This document shows positions 42,156 through 51,173 of a stretch of 64,000 bases of DNA, piece by piece. Source of the stretch: JAYPWI01 sp964629575 (lineage in GTDB: Bacteria; Actinomycetota; Acidimicrobiia; Acidimicrobiales; Poriferisodalaceae); the NCBI GenBank assembly GCA_964629575.1, contig CAZVUM010000014.1, forward strand, positions 1 to 64,000, given 5' to 3'. A program made the translations under genes and the position numbers. The notes under the pieces were generated by a model. It did not search any database. It saw nothing but the letters and a program-made list of their open reading frames with translations, and was not told where the DNA came from. Each line of letters opens with the position of its first letter. Positions within the stretch are counted from its first letter, which is position 1.

Positions 42156-43286
42156 ATGGGTTCTGCTTTCTCCTCGCATCTCCGCGTCGCCGCACTGCTG
42201 GCGACGGCGGCCCTTCTCGCTGCGGCCTGCTCGGGCAGCGGCGACAGCTCCGACGTCGAGTCGGGTGGCGCCACGAGCGCGCCTGCCACCGAGGCGCCAC
42301 CGGCAACCGAGGCTCCGGCGACCACCGCGACTCCTTCCACAACGGCGGTGCCGATTCCGACCTCCGAAGCTCCGGCCACCACCGCGGCGCCGACCACGCT
42401 TCCGCCACCCTCTGGTGCAACTCTCGATGCCGGGCAGCCGGCGACATGGTTCGGTGTGCGCGACGACAGCGCCAACAACGTCAGCCTCGTCGAGGAGCGC
42501 AGTTCTGCCGACGGGTCGCTCCAACGCGAGTTCGCGTCCTACCAACTCGCGGACTGCATCGAGGAAGACGACGAGGGCGAGTGCATCATCTTCGGAGAGA
42601 GCTGGGCTCCCGTGTCGATCGACGTCACGACAGACAAGGTCGCCGTCGGGCTGTGCTGTGAACCGGTTTCGGGCAGCACTCAGGTGCTACGCCGCATCAA
42701 TGGAGATCTGCTGACCGGCTCCTTTGGCTCGGAACCTGCCTTCGCACCGACCCCCCCACTGCTGCTGACGGCCGTCTATGCGGACGGCGGGCTCTACTAC
42801 GTCGTCAACTCCAACAGCGGCGAGTCCACCGAGATCCCGGTGACCCCTGACTGGGGCGATCGGGCGGCATGGAGCGTCGATGGGTCCATGATCGCCGTCG
42901 AGATCGGCGACGGCATCGCCATCGTGTTCTGGGACGTCCTCCTCGGCGAGGCCGTCGACGTCTCCATCACGTTCACCCCACCGGCGGGAACCACCTGGTC
43001 CAAGCCGGCCTTCCAGGCCAGCGGAAACCTGGTCGTGGTCGAAGACGCCGATGCCGGCGGAGCCTCGAAGGGCGTCGTTCTCAACAAGGACGTGTTCGGC
43101 GGGCTCGCCGGCGAAATCGTGCTGGCGGAGTTCCCCTACGAGGGGACGGTCGTCCACCAGGTGTACGACGAGACCGGAACCTTCCTGCTCTACGTTCTCG
43201 ATGACGGCAGCGTGCGCTGGCAGGGCAAGGGCCAAAAGGGCACCCTCGCCGAGCCGGGCAGCGGTCACCTCGCCGCAGCCTGGTAA
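42156..43286 (+). CDS. exported lipoprotein, hypothetical
   Basis: A 376-residue lipoprotein. The signal peptide ends with the lipobox LLAAACSG (Cys at about residue 25), followed by a Thr/Ala/Pro-rich linker of about 60 residues, as in many cell-wall lipoproteins. The mature part is acidic and beta-rich. It repeats strands with a WS-type or DG-turn pattern (GDRAAWSVDGSMIAVEIGDG), which resembles propeller blades. No family was recognised. It is convergent with the large oxidoreductase and separated from it by a strong bidirectional hairpin. Confidence 0.6.
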   Translation: MGSAFSSHLRVAALLATAALLAAACSGSGDSSDVESGGATSAPATEAPPATEAPATTATPSTTAVPIPTSEAPATTAAPTTLPPPSGATLDAGQPATWFGVRDDSANNVSLVEERSSADGSLQREFASYQLADCIEEDDEGECIIFGESWAPVSIDVTTDKVAVGLCCEPVSGSTQVLRRINGDLLTGSFGSEPAFAPTPPLLLTAVYADGGLYYVVNSNSGESTEIPVTPDWGDRAAWSVDGSMIAVEIGDGIAIVFWDVLLGEAVDVSITFTPPAGTTWSKPAFQASGNLVVVEDADAGGASKGVVLNKDVFGGLAGEIVLAEFPYEGTVVHQVYDETGTFLLYVLDDGSVRWQGKGQKGTLAEPGSGHLAAAW

Positions 43287-43330
43287 CGCCGAGTGCCAGC
43301 GCGCCATAGTTGGCGCGCTCCCACTCGGCG
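43287..43330. terminator. bidirectional terminator-like hairpin
   Basis: Between convergent genes. The outer stem CGCCGAGTG (43287-43295) pairs with CACTCGGCG (43322-43330), then a CC/CC internal loop, the inner stem AGCGCGCC (43298-43305) with GGCGCGCT (43312-43319) and loop ATAGTT. No strong T-run follows, as is common in Actinobacteria. Confidence 0.72.
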
Positions 43331-43333
43331 GAT

Positions 43334-46300
43334 TCAGCCCAGGAGTTCGGCCAGCTTTTCGCGGTAGGCCTCGACGTTGCGCTCCTTGATGTCCTCATAG
43401 CCGCGGATCATGTCCGGCAGCTCGGCGACCTCGACAGCGGTGTCGAAGTTCTCGCTGTTCAGCCCCGAGAGCAGGCCCTCGATCGTGGAGCGGTACTCCT
43501 CGATCAGCTCACGTTCGAGCTTGCGGTGGGCGGTACGTCCGAAGACATCGACGGCCTTGCCGCGCATCTTCTTCATGCGAGCGAGTCCGAAGAAGGCCGC
43601 ATCGCCGGAGCGACCGAGCCCGATCTTCTTGTCGAGGCCCATCCGACGTGCCATCGGCGGATGCAGTTTGTAGGTGACTTTGGTCTCGTCGCCGAACTGC
43701 TCCCTGATGGCCTGCTGGAACTCCTTCGAGCGGTGCAGTCGCGCCACCTCGTACTCGTCCTTGTACGCCATCAGCTTGTGCAGGTATCGGGCGACCGCCT
43801 CCGAGAGCCGGGTGTCTGCGCCGACGCCGGCCTCCACGGAGCGCACCTTCGACACGAAGTCGACGTAGCTCTGGGCGTAGGCAGCGTCCTGGTAGTCGAT
43901 CAGGTCGGGAACCCGGATGCCGAGCAGGCGCTCGAGCTCCTCCGACGGTGAACCAACCGCGCCGATCATCTTCTCGGCCTTCTTGCCGATCTTGATCTCA
44001 CGCTTCACCCGGCCGAGCCGCTCGACGCTGAGCTCATCGAGGAACGAGGGGTCCAGCGCGATCTTTCGACCGATGCGGAACGCCTGGGTGTTCATGTCGA
44101 CCGCGACGCCGTTGAGCTCGATGGCCCGCTCGATCGCGGCCGAGCTGATCGGAACCACGCCGCTCTGGTACGCCGCGCCCAACACGATGATGTTGGCCGG
44201 CATGTGCGAGCGGTACAGGTTGTCGCTCAGGTTGCCTGCGTCGAAGTAGATGTTCTTCTCGGCCGTGGTGGCGTCGTCCAGCGTCTGCTGGAGTTCGCTC
44301 CACTCTGGGTACTCGGCCGAGGTGTCGCGAACCATGGTCCCGGTCGGAACCTTCGACGACGACACCACAGCGACCGATCGACCCGGCATGGCCTTGGTGA
44401 GGTTGAGCGGGTTGGTGCCGGTGAGAAGGTCGAACACGATGTAGGCATCCGCCTCACCGGTGCCGACCTTGTTGCCCTCGCCGAGCTCCTCGTCGGGATC
44501 GCTGCCCTCGAAGCGCACCTTGAGGTTGGACACCACCGGCCCACCCTTCTGGGCCAGGCCCGTCTGGTCGAGACCGTGGGCCTGCTTGCCGTCGAGGAGA
44601 GCAGCCGTGGCGAGGAGCTGGTTGACGGTCACCACGCCGGTGCCGCCGATGCCCATCATCAAGATGTTGCCCTCGTCGATCCGGTCGGGCTCTGGGAGAT
44701 CGTCACCGATCTCGGCCACAGCGACGGTCGACTTGTCGGGGAGCTTGCCGCCGGGGATCACCTCGACGAATGCCGGGCAATCACCGTCGAGGCAGCTGTA
44801 GTCCTTGTTGCAACTCGACTGGTGGATCTGGGTCTTGCGACCGAACTCCGTCTCGACGGGCTGAACCGACAGGCAGCTGGACTTCTCGCCGCAGTCGCCG
44901 CAGCCCTCGCAGACGGCTTCGTTGATGAAGACGCGCATCGCCGGGTCGGCGACCTTGCCCCGCTTGCGGTCACGCCGGAGCTCCGCGGCACACGGCTGGT
45001 CGTAGACCATCACGGTGGTACCGGGAATGTCCCGAAGGATCCGCTGGGCCTCGTCGAGGCGGTCGCGGTGCCACACCTCGGTGCCCTTCGCGAAGTTGGC
45101 ATCGCTCGGGTACTTGTCGGGATCCTCGGTGAGAACCATCACCTTGGCGACGCCTTCGGCCTCGAGCGAGCGGGTCAGCTCGGGGACCTCCATGCCGCCA
45201 TCGACGTCCTGGCCACCGGTCATGGCGACCGCAGCGTTGTAGAGGATCTTGTAGGTGATGTTGGTCCCGGCGGCCACCGACTGGCGAAGGGCCAGCGAAC
45301 CCGAGTGGTGATAGGTGCCGTCACCGATGTTCTGGAAGCGGTGGTCCATGGTGACGAACGGCGCTGCGCCCACCCACTGGACGCCCTCGCCGCCCATCTG
45401 GGTGGTGCCGCGGACGTTGCGGGTCGGGGTCATCGCCGCCATGCCGTGGCAGCCGATCCCGCCGCCGGCCTCGGACCCTTCGGGTACCCAGGTAGAGCGG
45501 TTGTGCGGGCAACCGGAGCAGAAGTTGGGTGTCCGGTTGGCCTGCTTCTTCTCGCTCGGTGCGCCGAGGGTGACCGGAATGGTGATGCGTTCTTTGACCG
45601 CCGGGCCGACGGCGTCTTCGCCGAAGCGGCTGACGAGGAACGGGCGAATCTTGCGGGCGACCGTGTCGGCCTCCATCTCCCCGTGACCCGGGAACCAGAA
45701 CCCGCCTTCCTCGTCGCGCTTGCCGAGGATCATCGGCGCATCGGTGACCCCGTAGAGAATCTCGCGGATGAAAGTCTCGATGAAGGCCCGCTTCTCCTCG
45801 ACGACAACGATCACGTCGAGGCCGTCGGCGAATTCCTTGACCGACGTCGGCTCGAGGGGCCACACCACCGTGGGCTTGAAGATCCGCACTCCGAGGCGCT
45901 GCAACGCCGCCTCGTCGAGGCCCATGCGGTCGAGGGCCTCGCGCAGGTCGTAGTACGTCTTGCCCGCAGCGACGAGCCCGATCTCGGCGTCGGGAGCCTC
46001 CACCGCCTGGTGGTTGAGATTGTTGAGAGCGACGAAGCGGTCCACCGCCTCCATCCGACCCTCGTGGATCTCGAGCTCCATGCGCACGGCGTTGGGACCG
46101 AAGAGCGCATCCTGCTGTGTGTGCTTCCAGGGCCCACCGTTCCACTCGAACTCGGGACGCTGCATCTGCACACGGCCGGGCCCGACCTTGATGGTGGAGT
46201 AGCCATCGGCGACGTTGGTGACGATCTTCAGCGCGCTCCAGAACCCGCTGTAGCGGCTCAGCTCGTAGCCGATGCGGCCGTAGTCGGCGACTTCCTGAAC

Positions 46301-46825
46301 GCTCCCGGGGTAGAGGATCGGCGTCTGGAAGTGGAGGAGAGCGAACTCGGACTCCGACGCCAGGGTCGAGGACTTGGAGGCCGGGTCGTCGCCTGCGACG
46401 AGGAGCACGCCGCCCTTGGGGTCGACGCCGCACACGTTGGCGTGCCTGATCGCGTCGCCGGAACGGTCGACGCCGGGCGCCTTGCCGTACCACATGCCCA
46501 AGACGCCGTCGTACTTGCCTTCGAAGTTGCGGTTGGCGAGCTGGCTGCCCCACACCGCTGTGGCTCCGAGGTCCTCGTTGAGGCCCGGGATGAAGGTGAC
46601 GTGGTTGGCTTCGAGTTCTTCTTGGTTGCCCGTCATCAGGGTGTCGATGCCGCCGAGGGGTGATCCGCGGTAGCCCGACACCATCGCAGCGGTGCTGAGG
46701 CCGTCGCGCCGGTCGGCGCGCAGCTGATCGAGCAGGACGCGCAGCAGCGCCTGTACGCCGCTCATCGCCACATCACCCTCGTCGCGAACGAATCGGTCCT
46801 CGAGCCGGAAATCTGCCAGTGCCAT
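43334..46825 (-). CDS. indolepyruvate:ferredoxin oxidoreductase, fused alpha-beta type
   Basis: A 1163-residue fused 2-oxoacid:ferredoxin oxidoreductase. It oxidatively decarboxylates aryl pyruvates to acyl-CoA with ferredoxin reduction. The N-terminal TPP/pyrimidine-type segment reads VSGYRGSPLGGID. TPP-binding follows in GDGTYHHSG and NAAVAMTGGQDVDG. A 4Fe-4S ferredoxin stretch at about residue 640 has CEGCGDCGEKSSC. The C-terminal gamma domain reads NILMMGIGGTGVVTVNQLLA and QKGGPVVSNLKV. The single-chain form is seen in Actinobacteria and Alphaproteobacteria. A dehydrogenase of branched 2-oxoacids is another possible substrate class. The -10 TAGAGT and Shine-Dalgarno TGGGGG precede the ATG. 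Confidence 0.9.
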   Translation of the reverse strand: MALADFRLEDRFVRDEGDVAMSGVQALLRVLLDQLRADRRDGLSTAAMVSGYRGSPLGGIDTLMTGNQEELEANHVTFIPGLNEDLGATAVWGSQLANRNFEGKYDGVLGMWYGKAPGVDRSGDAIRHANVCGVDPKGGVLLVAGDDPASKSSTLASESEFALLHFQTPILYPGSVQEVADYGRIGYELSRYSGFWSALKIVTNVADGYSTIKVGPGRVQMQRPEFEWNGGPWKHTQQDALFGPNAVRMELEIHEGRMEAVDRFVALNNLNHQAVEAPDAEIGLVAAGKTYYDLREALDRMGLDEAALQRLGVRIFKPTVVWPLEPTSVKEFADGLDVIVVVEEKRAFIETFIREILYGVTDAPMILGKRDEEGGFWFPGHGEMEADTVARKIRPFLVSRFGEDAVGPAVKERITIPVTLGAPSEKKQANRTPNFCSGCPHNRSTWVPEGSEAGGGIGCHGMAAMTPTRNVRGTTQMGGEGVQWVGAAPFVTMDHRFQNIGDGTYHHSGSLALRQSVAAGTNITYKILYNAAVAMTGGQDVDGGMEVPELTRSLEAEGVAKVMVLTEDPDKYPSDANFAKGTEVWHRDRLDEAQRILRDIPGTTVMVYDQPCAAELRRDRKRGKVADPAMRVFINEAVCEGCGDCGEKSSCLSVQPVETEFGRKTQIHQSSCNKDYSCLDGDCPAFVEVIPGGKLPDKSTVAVAEIGDDLPEPDRIDEGNILMMGIGGTGVVTVNQLLATAALLDGKQAHGLDQTGLAQKGGPVVSNLKVRFEGSDPDEELGEGNKVGTGEADAYIVFDLLTGTNPLNLTKAMPGRSVAVVSSSKVPTGTMVRDTSAEYPEWSELQQTLDDATTAEKNIYFDAGNLSDNLYRSHMPANIIVLGAAYQSGVVPISSAAIERAIELNGVAVDMNTQAFRIGRKIALDPSFLDELSVERLGRVKREIKIGKKAEKMIGAVGSPSEELERLLGIRVPDLIDYQDAAYAQSYVDFVSKVRSVEAGVGADTRLSEAVARYLHKLMAYKDEYEVARLHRSKEFQQAIREQFGDETKVTYKLHPPMARRMGLDKKIGLGRSGDAAFFGLARMKKMRGKAVDVFGRTAHRKLERELIEEYRSTIEGLLSGLNSENFDTAVEVAELPDMIRGYEDIKERNVEAYREKLAELLG

Positions 46826-46992
46826 GGATGCCCCCAGGTGTCGCCGGACACTCTACCGGGACCACCCCACCCGGTTCCGGTCTGCATGATTCTCGGTTTC
46901 GGGTACTTCCCGGCCGCGTCGGCGCAGCCCCGGCGTACCCGAAACGAGGCGGTCGCGCTGCAGTTTCCCCGAAAGGGGTGGGAAGGGCTTGC

Positions 46993-46998
46993 TACGGT
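46993..46998 (+). promoter_or_regulatory. candidate -10 box, leaderless hotdog-protein gene
   Basis: TACGGT lies 8 nt before the GTG at 47007 and no Shine-Dalgarno lies between, as in a leaderless transcript. Confidence 0.45.
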
Positions 46999-47006
46999 CG
47001 CCGGTC

Positions 47007-47879
47007 GTGGCTGGCCATACGTGTCTCACCTGCGATCCCGGGCCGATGCAGACCGTGGATCATTCGAAGGGCGTGGTGCGTGTCCCGACCCGCTTCCGGG
47101 GACCGCCCGACTCCGCGAACGGCGGCGTCGCCGCCGGCCTGTACGCGTGCCTCGGCGAGGTGGCGCTCGGCCAGCCGGTGCGGCGGCTGAACGTTCGCCT
47201 GCACATCCCGCCACCGCTTCTGACCGACCTGCCCTATTCCTTCGAACCCGACCCGCTCGATCCGAGCCGCACCACCGTGACCGTGGCGACCCAGGACGGC
47301 ACCACGGTCTTGTCGGGGTGGGTCAGCCCGGACCCGGACCCGGTCATCCCGGCCGAGGTCGCGGAGCACCTCGGCGCTCACGCCACGCTCGACGCCGAGC
47401 AACAACACAGATTCGACAGCTGGGTCGAGCCACCCAGGCGGCAGCCGAGCGAGGCCTTCAACACCTGCTTCGTCTGCGGTCCAGAGGCCGAGGGCGGCCT
47501 GCGCTTGCGCCTGCGTCCCGTCGCCGACGACATCACGTGGCTCGACTGGCGACCCGAGCCCGATTGGATGAACCGCGACGGGGTCGCACTGCTGCCCGCC
47601 ATTGCCTCCCTCGACTGCACGGCTGCACAGGGTCTGGCCGAACGTGGTGTCGTCGACGGTGACGAGGCGTTTCTCCTCGGGACCTACGACGCCGAAGTGC
47701 TCGAACGCCCCGTTGGCGCGGACGCCACGGACCTCCGGATCGTCACCACATACGCGGGGCGCGACGGCCGCAAGGTCTTCACCCACCAGGGACTCTTCAC
47801 GCCGGACGGCCGCCCGATGATCCTCGGGCTCGCGACCTGGATCATCGTGCCGCCCGAGGTCGCAGCCGGCACCGGCTGA
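47007..47879 (+). CDS. double-hotdog-like hypothetical protein
   Basis: A 290-residue protein from GTG 47007. Near residue 155 FNTCFVCGPEAEGGLRLRLR resembles the start of hotdog-fold thioesterases (CFxCGP...GLRLR). The first half (RVPTRFRGPPDSANGGVAAG) and the second half (LLPAIASLDCTAAQG) have similar patterns, suggesting two hotdog domains in one chain. No catalytic Asp/Glu of known thioesterases was identified. A role in acyl-CoA hydrolysis is possible. It is convergent with the LLM gene, 3 bp apart. A longer in-frame ATG at 46989 lacks support. Confidence 0.6.
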   Translation: MAGHTCLTCDPGPMQTVDHSKGVVRVPTRFRGPPDSANGGVAAGLYACLGEVALGQPVRRLNVRLHIPPPLLTDLPYSFEPDPLDPSRTTVTVATQDGTTVLSGWVSPDPDPVIPAEVAEHLGAHATLDAEQQHRFDSWVEPPRRQPSEAFNTCFVCGPEAEGGLRLRLRPVADDITWLDWRPEPDWMNRDGVALLPAIASLDCTAAQGLAERGVVDGDEAFLLGTYDAEVLERPVGADATDLRIVTTYAGRDGRKVFTHQGLFTPDGRPMILGLATWIIVPPEVAAGTG

Positions 47880-47882
47880 GGT

Positions 47883-48797
47883 TCAGAACCGGAGAAGCCC
47901 CCGCACCTCCGCGAGCGCCTCGGCCTGTTCGAGCACATCGGGGCGGGTCGGGATGATCACGAACCCCGCCACGCCCGCGTCGATGTACCTCTGGAAGCCC
48001 TCGGCCACCCGTTCCGGAGAGCCCAGCTGTGTCCAGGCGCGCACGACGTCGAGCGGCAGGTCGTACTGGCCTCGGAAGAGTCGCTCGGCATCGGCCTCGC
48101 ACACCGTCTCGTCTCCGATGCCGGCGAACATCACCATCGTCGTCTCGGGCGTGGGCCGACCTTCGGCGGCCGCGACGTTGGCGAGTCGCTGAGTCGCCTC
48201 CTCGACCTGGCGGGGGTCCATCCACACCGTCATCCAGCTGTCCGCATGCCTGGCCGCCCGTCGGATCGCGGCGTCCGAGCGACCACCGATCGCGATCGGA
48301 GGCACCGCGCACGCGGGACGCAGCGGCGGCGTTTCGACGTCGAGCGCTCCCGAGTGGACCACTGCCTCCCCGCCCAGAAGACGCGGGAGAAGCTCCAGAA
48401 ACTCATCGAGACGCCTCCCGCGACCCCTCACCTCCGCATCGGCAGCACGCCATTCGGGGGGATGCTCGCCCCCGACACCGAATCCTGCGATCAGCCGGCC
48501 CGGCGCCAGGTGGCTCATGGACTGGAGGGCCTTGGCGAGCCAGACGGGCTGTCGCATCGGAGCCAACAGAACCGCAAATCCCAGTCGCACTCGAGACGTC
48601 ACCGCGGCTGCAGCCGAGAGCGCCATGGTCGCCTCGAGGATGGGCGGATGAAACGCAAGGTGGTCCCCCACCCAAACTGCGTCGAAGCCCAGCTCTTCGG
48701 CCCGCCGCGCCGTGTCGACGATCGGCAGCTCCCCCCGTTCGAACGGATCGAAGTTGGGCAACATCAGGCCCCACGGCGCGAGCGGCGAATCGACCAC
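47883..48797 (-). CDS. LLM class flavin-dependent oxidoreductase
   Basis: A 304-residue luciferase-like TIM-barrel enzyme from GTG 48797, with the segment ELGFDAVWVGDHLAF, RVRLGFAVLLAPMRQPVWLA, GRLIAGFGVGG and VPPIAIGGRSDAAIRRAARHADSW (in parts: PPIAIGGRSD, AARHADSWM). Actinobacterial relatives bind F420 or FMN. The substrate is unknown. It is divergent from egtB, with 118 bp between the starts. Confidence 0.82.
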   Translation of the reverse strand: MVDSPLAPWGLMLPNFDPFERGELPIVDTARRAEELGFDAVWVGDHLAFHPPILEATMALSAAAAVTSRVRLGFAVLLAPMRQPVWLAKALQSMSHLAPGRLIAGFGVGGEHPPEWRAADAEVRGRGRRLDEFLELLPRLLGGEAVVHSGALDVETPPLRPACAVPPIAIGGRSDAAIRRAARHADSWMTVWMDPRQVEEATQRLANVAAAEGRPTPETTMVMFAGIGDETVCEADAERLFRGQYDLPLDVVRAWTQLGSPERVAEGFQRYIDAGVAGFVIIPTRPDVLEQAEALAEVRGLLRF

Positions 48798-48915
48798 GAC
48801 GCCGAACCCTATGGGACGGTTCCACTCCTCGGCACGCCCCGGAATATGTACGGCGATTCGCGAGATGTTCGAACAAAGACGGAATCACAGCGGTGTCGTC
48901 CTTGTTGCATGAGGT

Positions 48916-50196
48916 GTGCTGTCTCTCGCGAACGAACTCAGGACGCGATTCAGTGCTGTGCGGGATCAGACCGAAGCCCTCGCCGCACCGCTGAGCGCCG
49001 AAGACCAAGCCATCCAGTCGATGCCGGACGTGTCGCCCACCAAGTGGCATCGGGCCCACACCACCTGGTTCTTCGAGACCTTCGTCGTGCTGCCGCATCT
49101 CCCCGACGCCGAGCCCCACGACCCGGCGTTCGGGTTCTTGTTCAACAGCTACTACGAGACGGTGGGGGCCCGGCACCCCCGCCCCCAGCGTGGGCTCATC
49201 TCGCGCCCATCCTGCTCAGAGGTCGCCGACTACCGGGTGGCCGTGGATCGTCGAGTGGCGGAGTTGCTCGATCGCATCGACGAATTCGACGACACGACCC
49301 AGGAGGAGATCCTGGGCCTGGTCGAGCTCGGGCTCCACCACGAGCAACAACATCAGGAGCTGATCCTGATGGACATCAAGCACGTGCTGTCGATCAACCC
49401 AACCGAGCCCGCCTACCGAACGGGTTTCGATCGCCTCGAGGTCGATACGTCCGAGCCGGCCGGCTGGACGTCACACGACGGCGGCATCGTTCGCATCGGG
49501 CACGATGCAGGTGAGGGGTTCTCGTTCGACAACGAGACGCCGCGTCACGACGTGCTGCTCCAGCCGTTCGAGATCGCGGACCGTCTGGTGACGTGCGGCG
49601 ACTGGTTGGGGTTCATGGCCGACCGTGGCTATCACCAGCCCACCTTGTGGTTGTCCGACGGCTGGCATCACATCTGCGGTGCCGCGTGGGACTCACCCGG
49701 CTACTGGTTCGCGGTCGACGGCGAGTGGCACGTCTTCACCCTCGATGGCGTGCGCCCCGTCGATCCTGCCGAACCGGTGGTCCATGTGTCCCACTACGAG
49801 GCCGACGCCTTCGCCAGATGGGCGGGCGCTCGCCTGCCGACCGAGGCCGAGTGGGAAACCGTCGCGGCAGGCGACGCAGTCGAGGGTCCGCTGGTCGGCG
49901 AGGATCCACAGGCAGCTCCCCTCCACCCGACAGCGACTTCGGACAGCGGCCTTCAACAGCTCTACGGCCATGTGTGGCAGTGGACCTCGAGTCCCTATGT
50001 CGGCTACCCGGGTTTCACCACCGCCGAGGGTGCCGTGGGCGAATACAACGGCAAGTTCATGTCGAACCAGATCGTGTTGCGGGGCGGCTGCTGCGCGACA
50101 CCCGCGGGCCACACCAGGCCGACCTACCGCAACTTCTTCCCGCCACACACGCGCTGGATGTTCTCGGGACTCCGGCTGGCGCGGGACGCGGCATGA
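48916..50196 (+). CDS. egtB: ergothioneine biosynthesis sulfoxide synthase EgtB
   Basis: A 426-residue iron enzyme that couples hercynine (trimethylhistidine) with gamma-glutamylcysteine or cysteine and O2 to form the C-S bond. The N-terminal DinB-like domain has KWHRAHTTWFFE and HHEQQHQELILMD, which supply the iron-binding histidines. The FGE-sulfatase-type domain ends NQIVLRGGCCATPAGHTRPT, then YRNFFPPHTRWMFSGLRLA. The start is taken as GTG 48916; upstream starts are not supported. Its TGA overlaps the egtD ATG (ATGA). EgtA and EgtC are absent beside it, so the sulfur donor variant is not clear. Confidence 0.93.
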   Translation: MLSLANELRTRFSAVRDQTEALAAPLSAEDQAIQSMPDVSPTKWHRAHTTWFFETFVVLPHLPDAEPHDPAFGFLFNSYYETVGARHPRPQRGLISRPSCSEVADYRVAVDRRVAELLDRIDEFDDTTQEEILGLVELGLHHEQQHQELILMDIKHVLSINPTEPAYRTGFDRLEVDTSEPAGWTSHDGGIVRIGHDAGEGFSFDNETPRHDVLLQPFEIADRLVTCGDWLGFMADRGYHQPTLWLSDGWHHICGAAWDSPGYWFAVDGEWHVFTLDGVRPVDPAEPVVHVSHYEADAFARWAGARLPTEAEWETVAAGDAVEGPLVGEDPQAAPLHPTATSDSGLQQLYGHVWQWTSSPYVGYPGFTTAEGAVGEYNGKFMSNQIVLRGGCCATPAGHTRPTYRNFFPPHTRWMFSGLRLARDAA

Positions 50197-51173
50197 CCCA
50201 ACCCGACACTCGTGTGGACGTCTCGGTCCACCTCGACGACGACTGGGCCGACCGAGCTCTTCGCAACGACGTCCGGGCGGGCCTCACTGCAACGCCCAAG
50301 TCGCTGCCGCCCAAGTGGTTCTACGACGAAGCGGGCAGCGAACTGTTCGAGAAGATCACCCGGCTGGCGGAGTACTACCCCACCGAGGCCGAACGCGAGA
50401 TCCTGATCCGCCACGCCGACGACGTGGTCGAACTGTCGGGCGCGGACCACGTGATCGAGCTCGGGGCCGGCAACTCCGACAAGACCCGCGCTGTTCTCGA
50501 TGCGTTCGAGCGGGCGGGCCGTCTCCACCACATCACGGTTCTCGATGTGAGCGGCGACTTTCTCGAGCGATCGGCCCACGACCTGGCGTCCACCTACCAG
50601 ACCGCCAGGGTTCATGCGGTCATCGGCGACTTCGAGGCCCATCTCGCCCAACTCCCCACCGACGGAACCCGTCTCGTGATGTTCCTCGGCGGAACGATCG
50701 GCAACCTCGAGCCGGCAGACCGCAAGGACTTCCTCGGCGCACTCGCGGGAGCGCTGCGTCCGGGTGACACGTTCCTCCTCGGAACGGACCTCGTGAAAGA
50801 CGTCGCCCGCATGGAGTTGGCGTACGACGATCCCGCCGGGGTCACGGCCGCGTTCAACCTCAACATCCTCAACGTGATCAACCGGGAGCTCGGCGCCGAC
50901 TTCGATCTCGAACAGTTCGAGCACGCGTCCGTCTTCGATCCCGACGAGGAATGGATGGACCTGGGTCTCCGCAGCCTGGTCGATCAGACCGTCACCATCG
51001 GCGACCTCGGCCTCACCGTCTCCTTCGAGGAGGGCGAGGTGATGCGCACTGAGGTCAGCGCCAAGTTCCGTCCAGGCGGAATCGCTCGCGAACTGCACGA
51101 CGCGGGGCTCGAGCTGCGCCACCTGTGGACGGACCTCGACGGCGACTTCGCCGTCACCTTGTCTGTTCGGTGA
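50193..51173 (+). CDS. egtD: L-histidine N(alpha)-methyltransferase EgtD
   Basis: A 326-residue SAM enzyme that trimethylates histidine to hercynine, the first step of ergothioneine synthesis. Family marks are PPKWFYDEAGSELFEKITRL and YYPTEAEREI, SAM motif IELGAGNSDKTRAVLDA and the FLGGTIGN loop. It starts at ATG 50193, overlapping egtB by 4 bp, so the two are translated together. The frame is open upstream into egtB, but that part is a shadow. Its 3' end overlaps the convergent MFS transporter by 20 bp. Confidence 0.94.
   Translation: MTQPDTRVDVSVHLDDDWADRALRNDVRAGLTATPKSLPPKWFYDEAGSELFEKITRLAEYYPTEAEREILIRHADDVVELSGADHVIELGAGNSDKTRAVLDAFERAGRLHHITVLDVSGDFLERSAHDLASTYQTARVHAVIGDFEAHLAQLPTDGTRLVMFLGGTIGNLEPADRKDFLGALAGALRPGDTFLLGTDLVKDVARMELAYDDPAGVTAAFNLNILNVINRELGADFDLEQFEHASVFDPDEEWMDLGLRSLVDQTVTIGDLGLTVSFEEGEVMRTEVSAKFRPGGIARELHDAGLELRHLWTDLDGDFAVTLSVR

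Noticed and set aside
44204..46663. Long antisense frame of 819 residues opposite the indolepyruvate oxidoreductase
   Set aside because: Composition is typical of the antisense of a high-GC gene, with no domain. The minus-strand oxidoreductase has clear catalytic motifs throughout.
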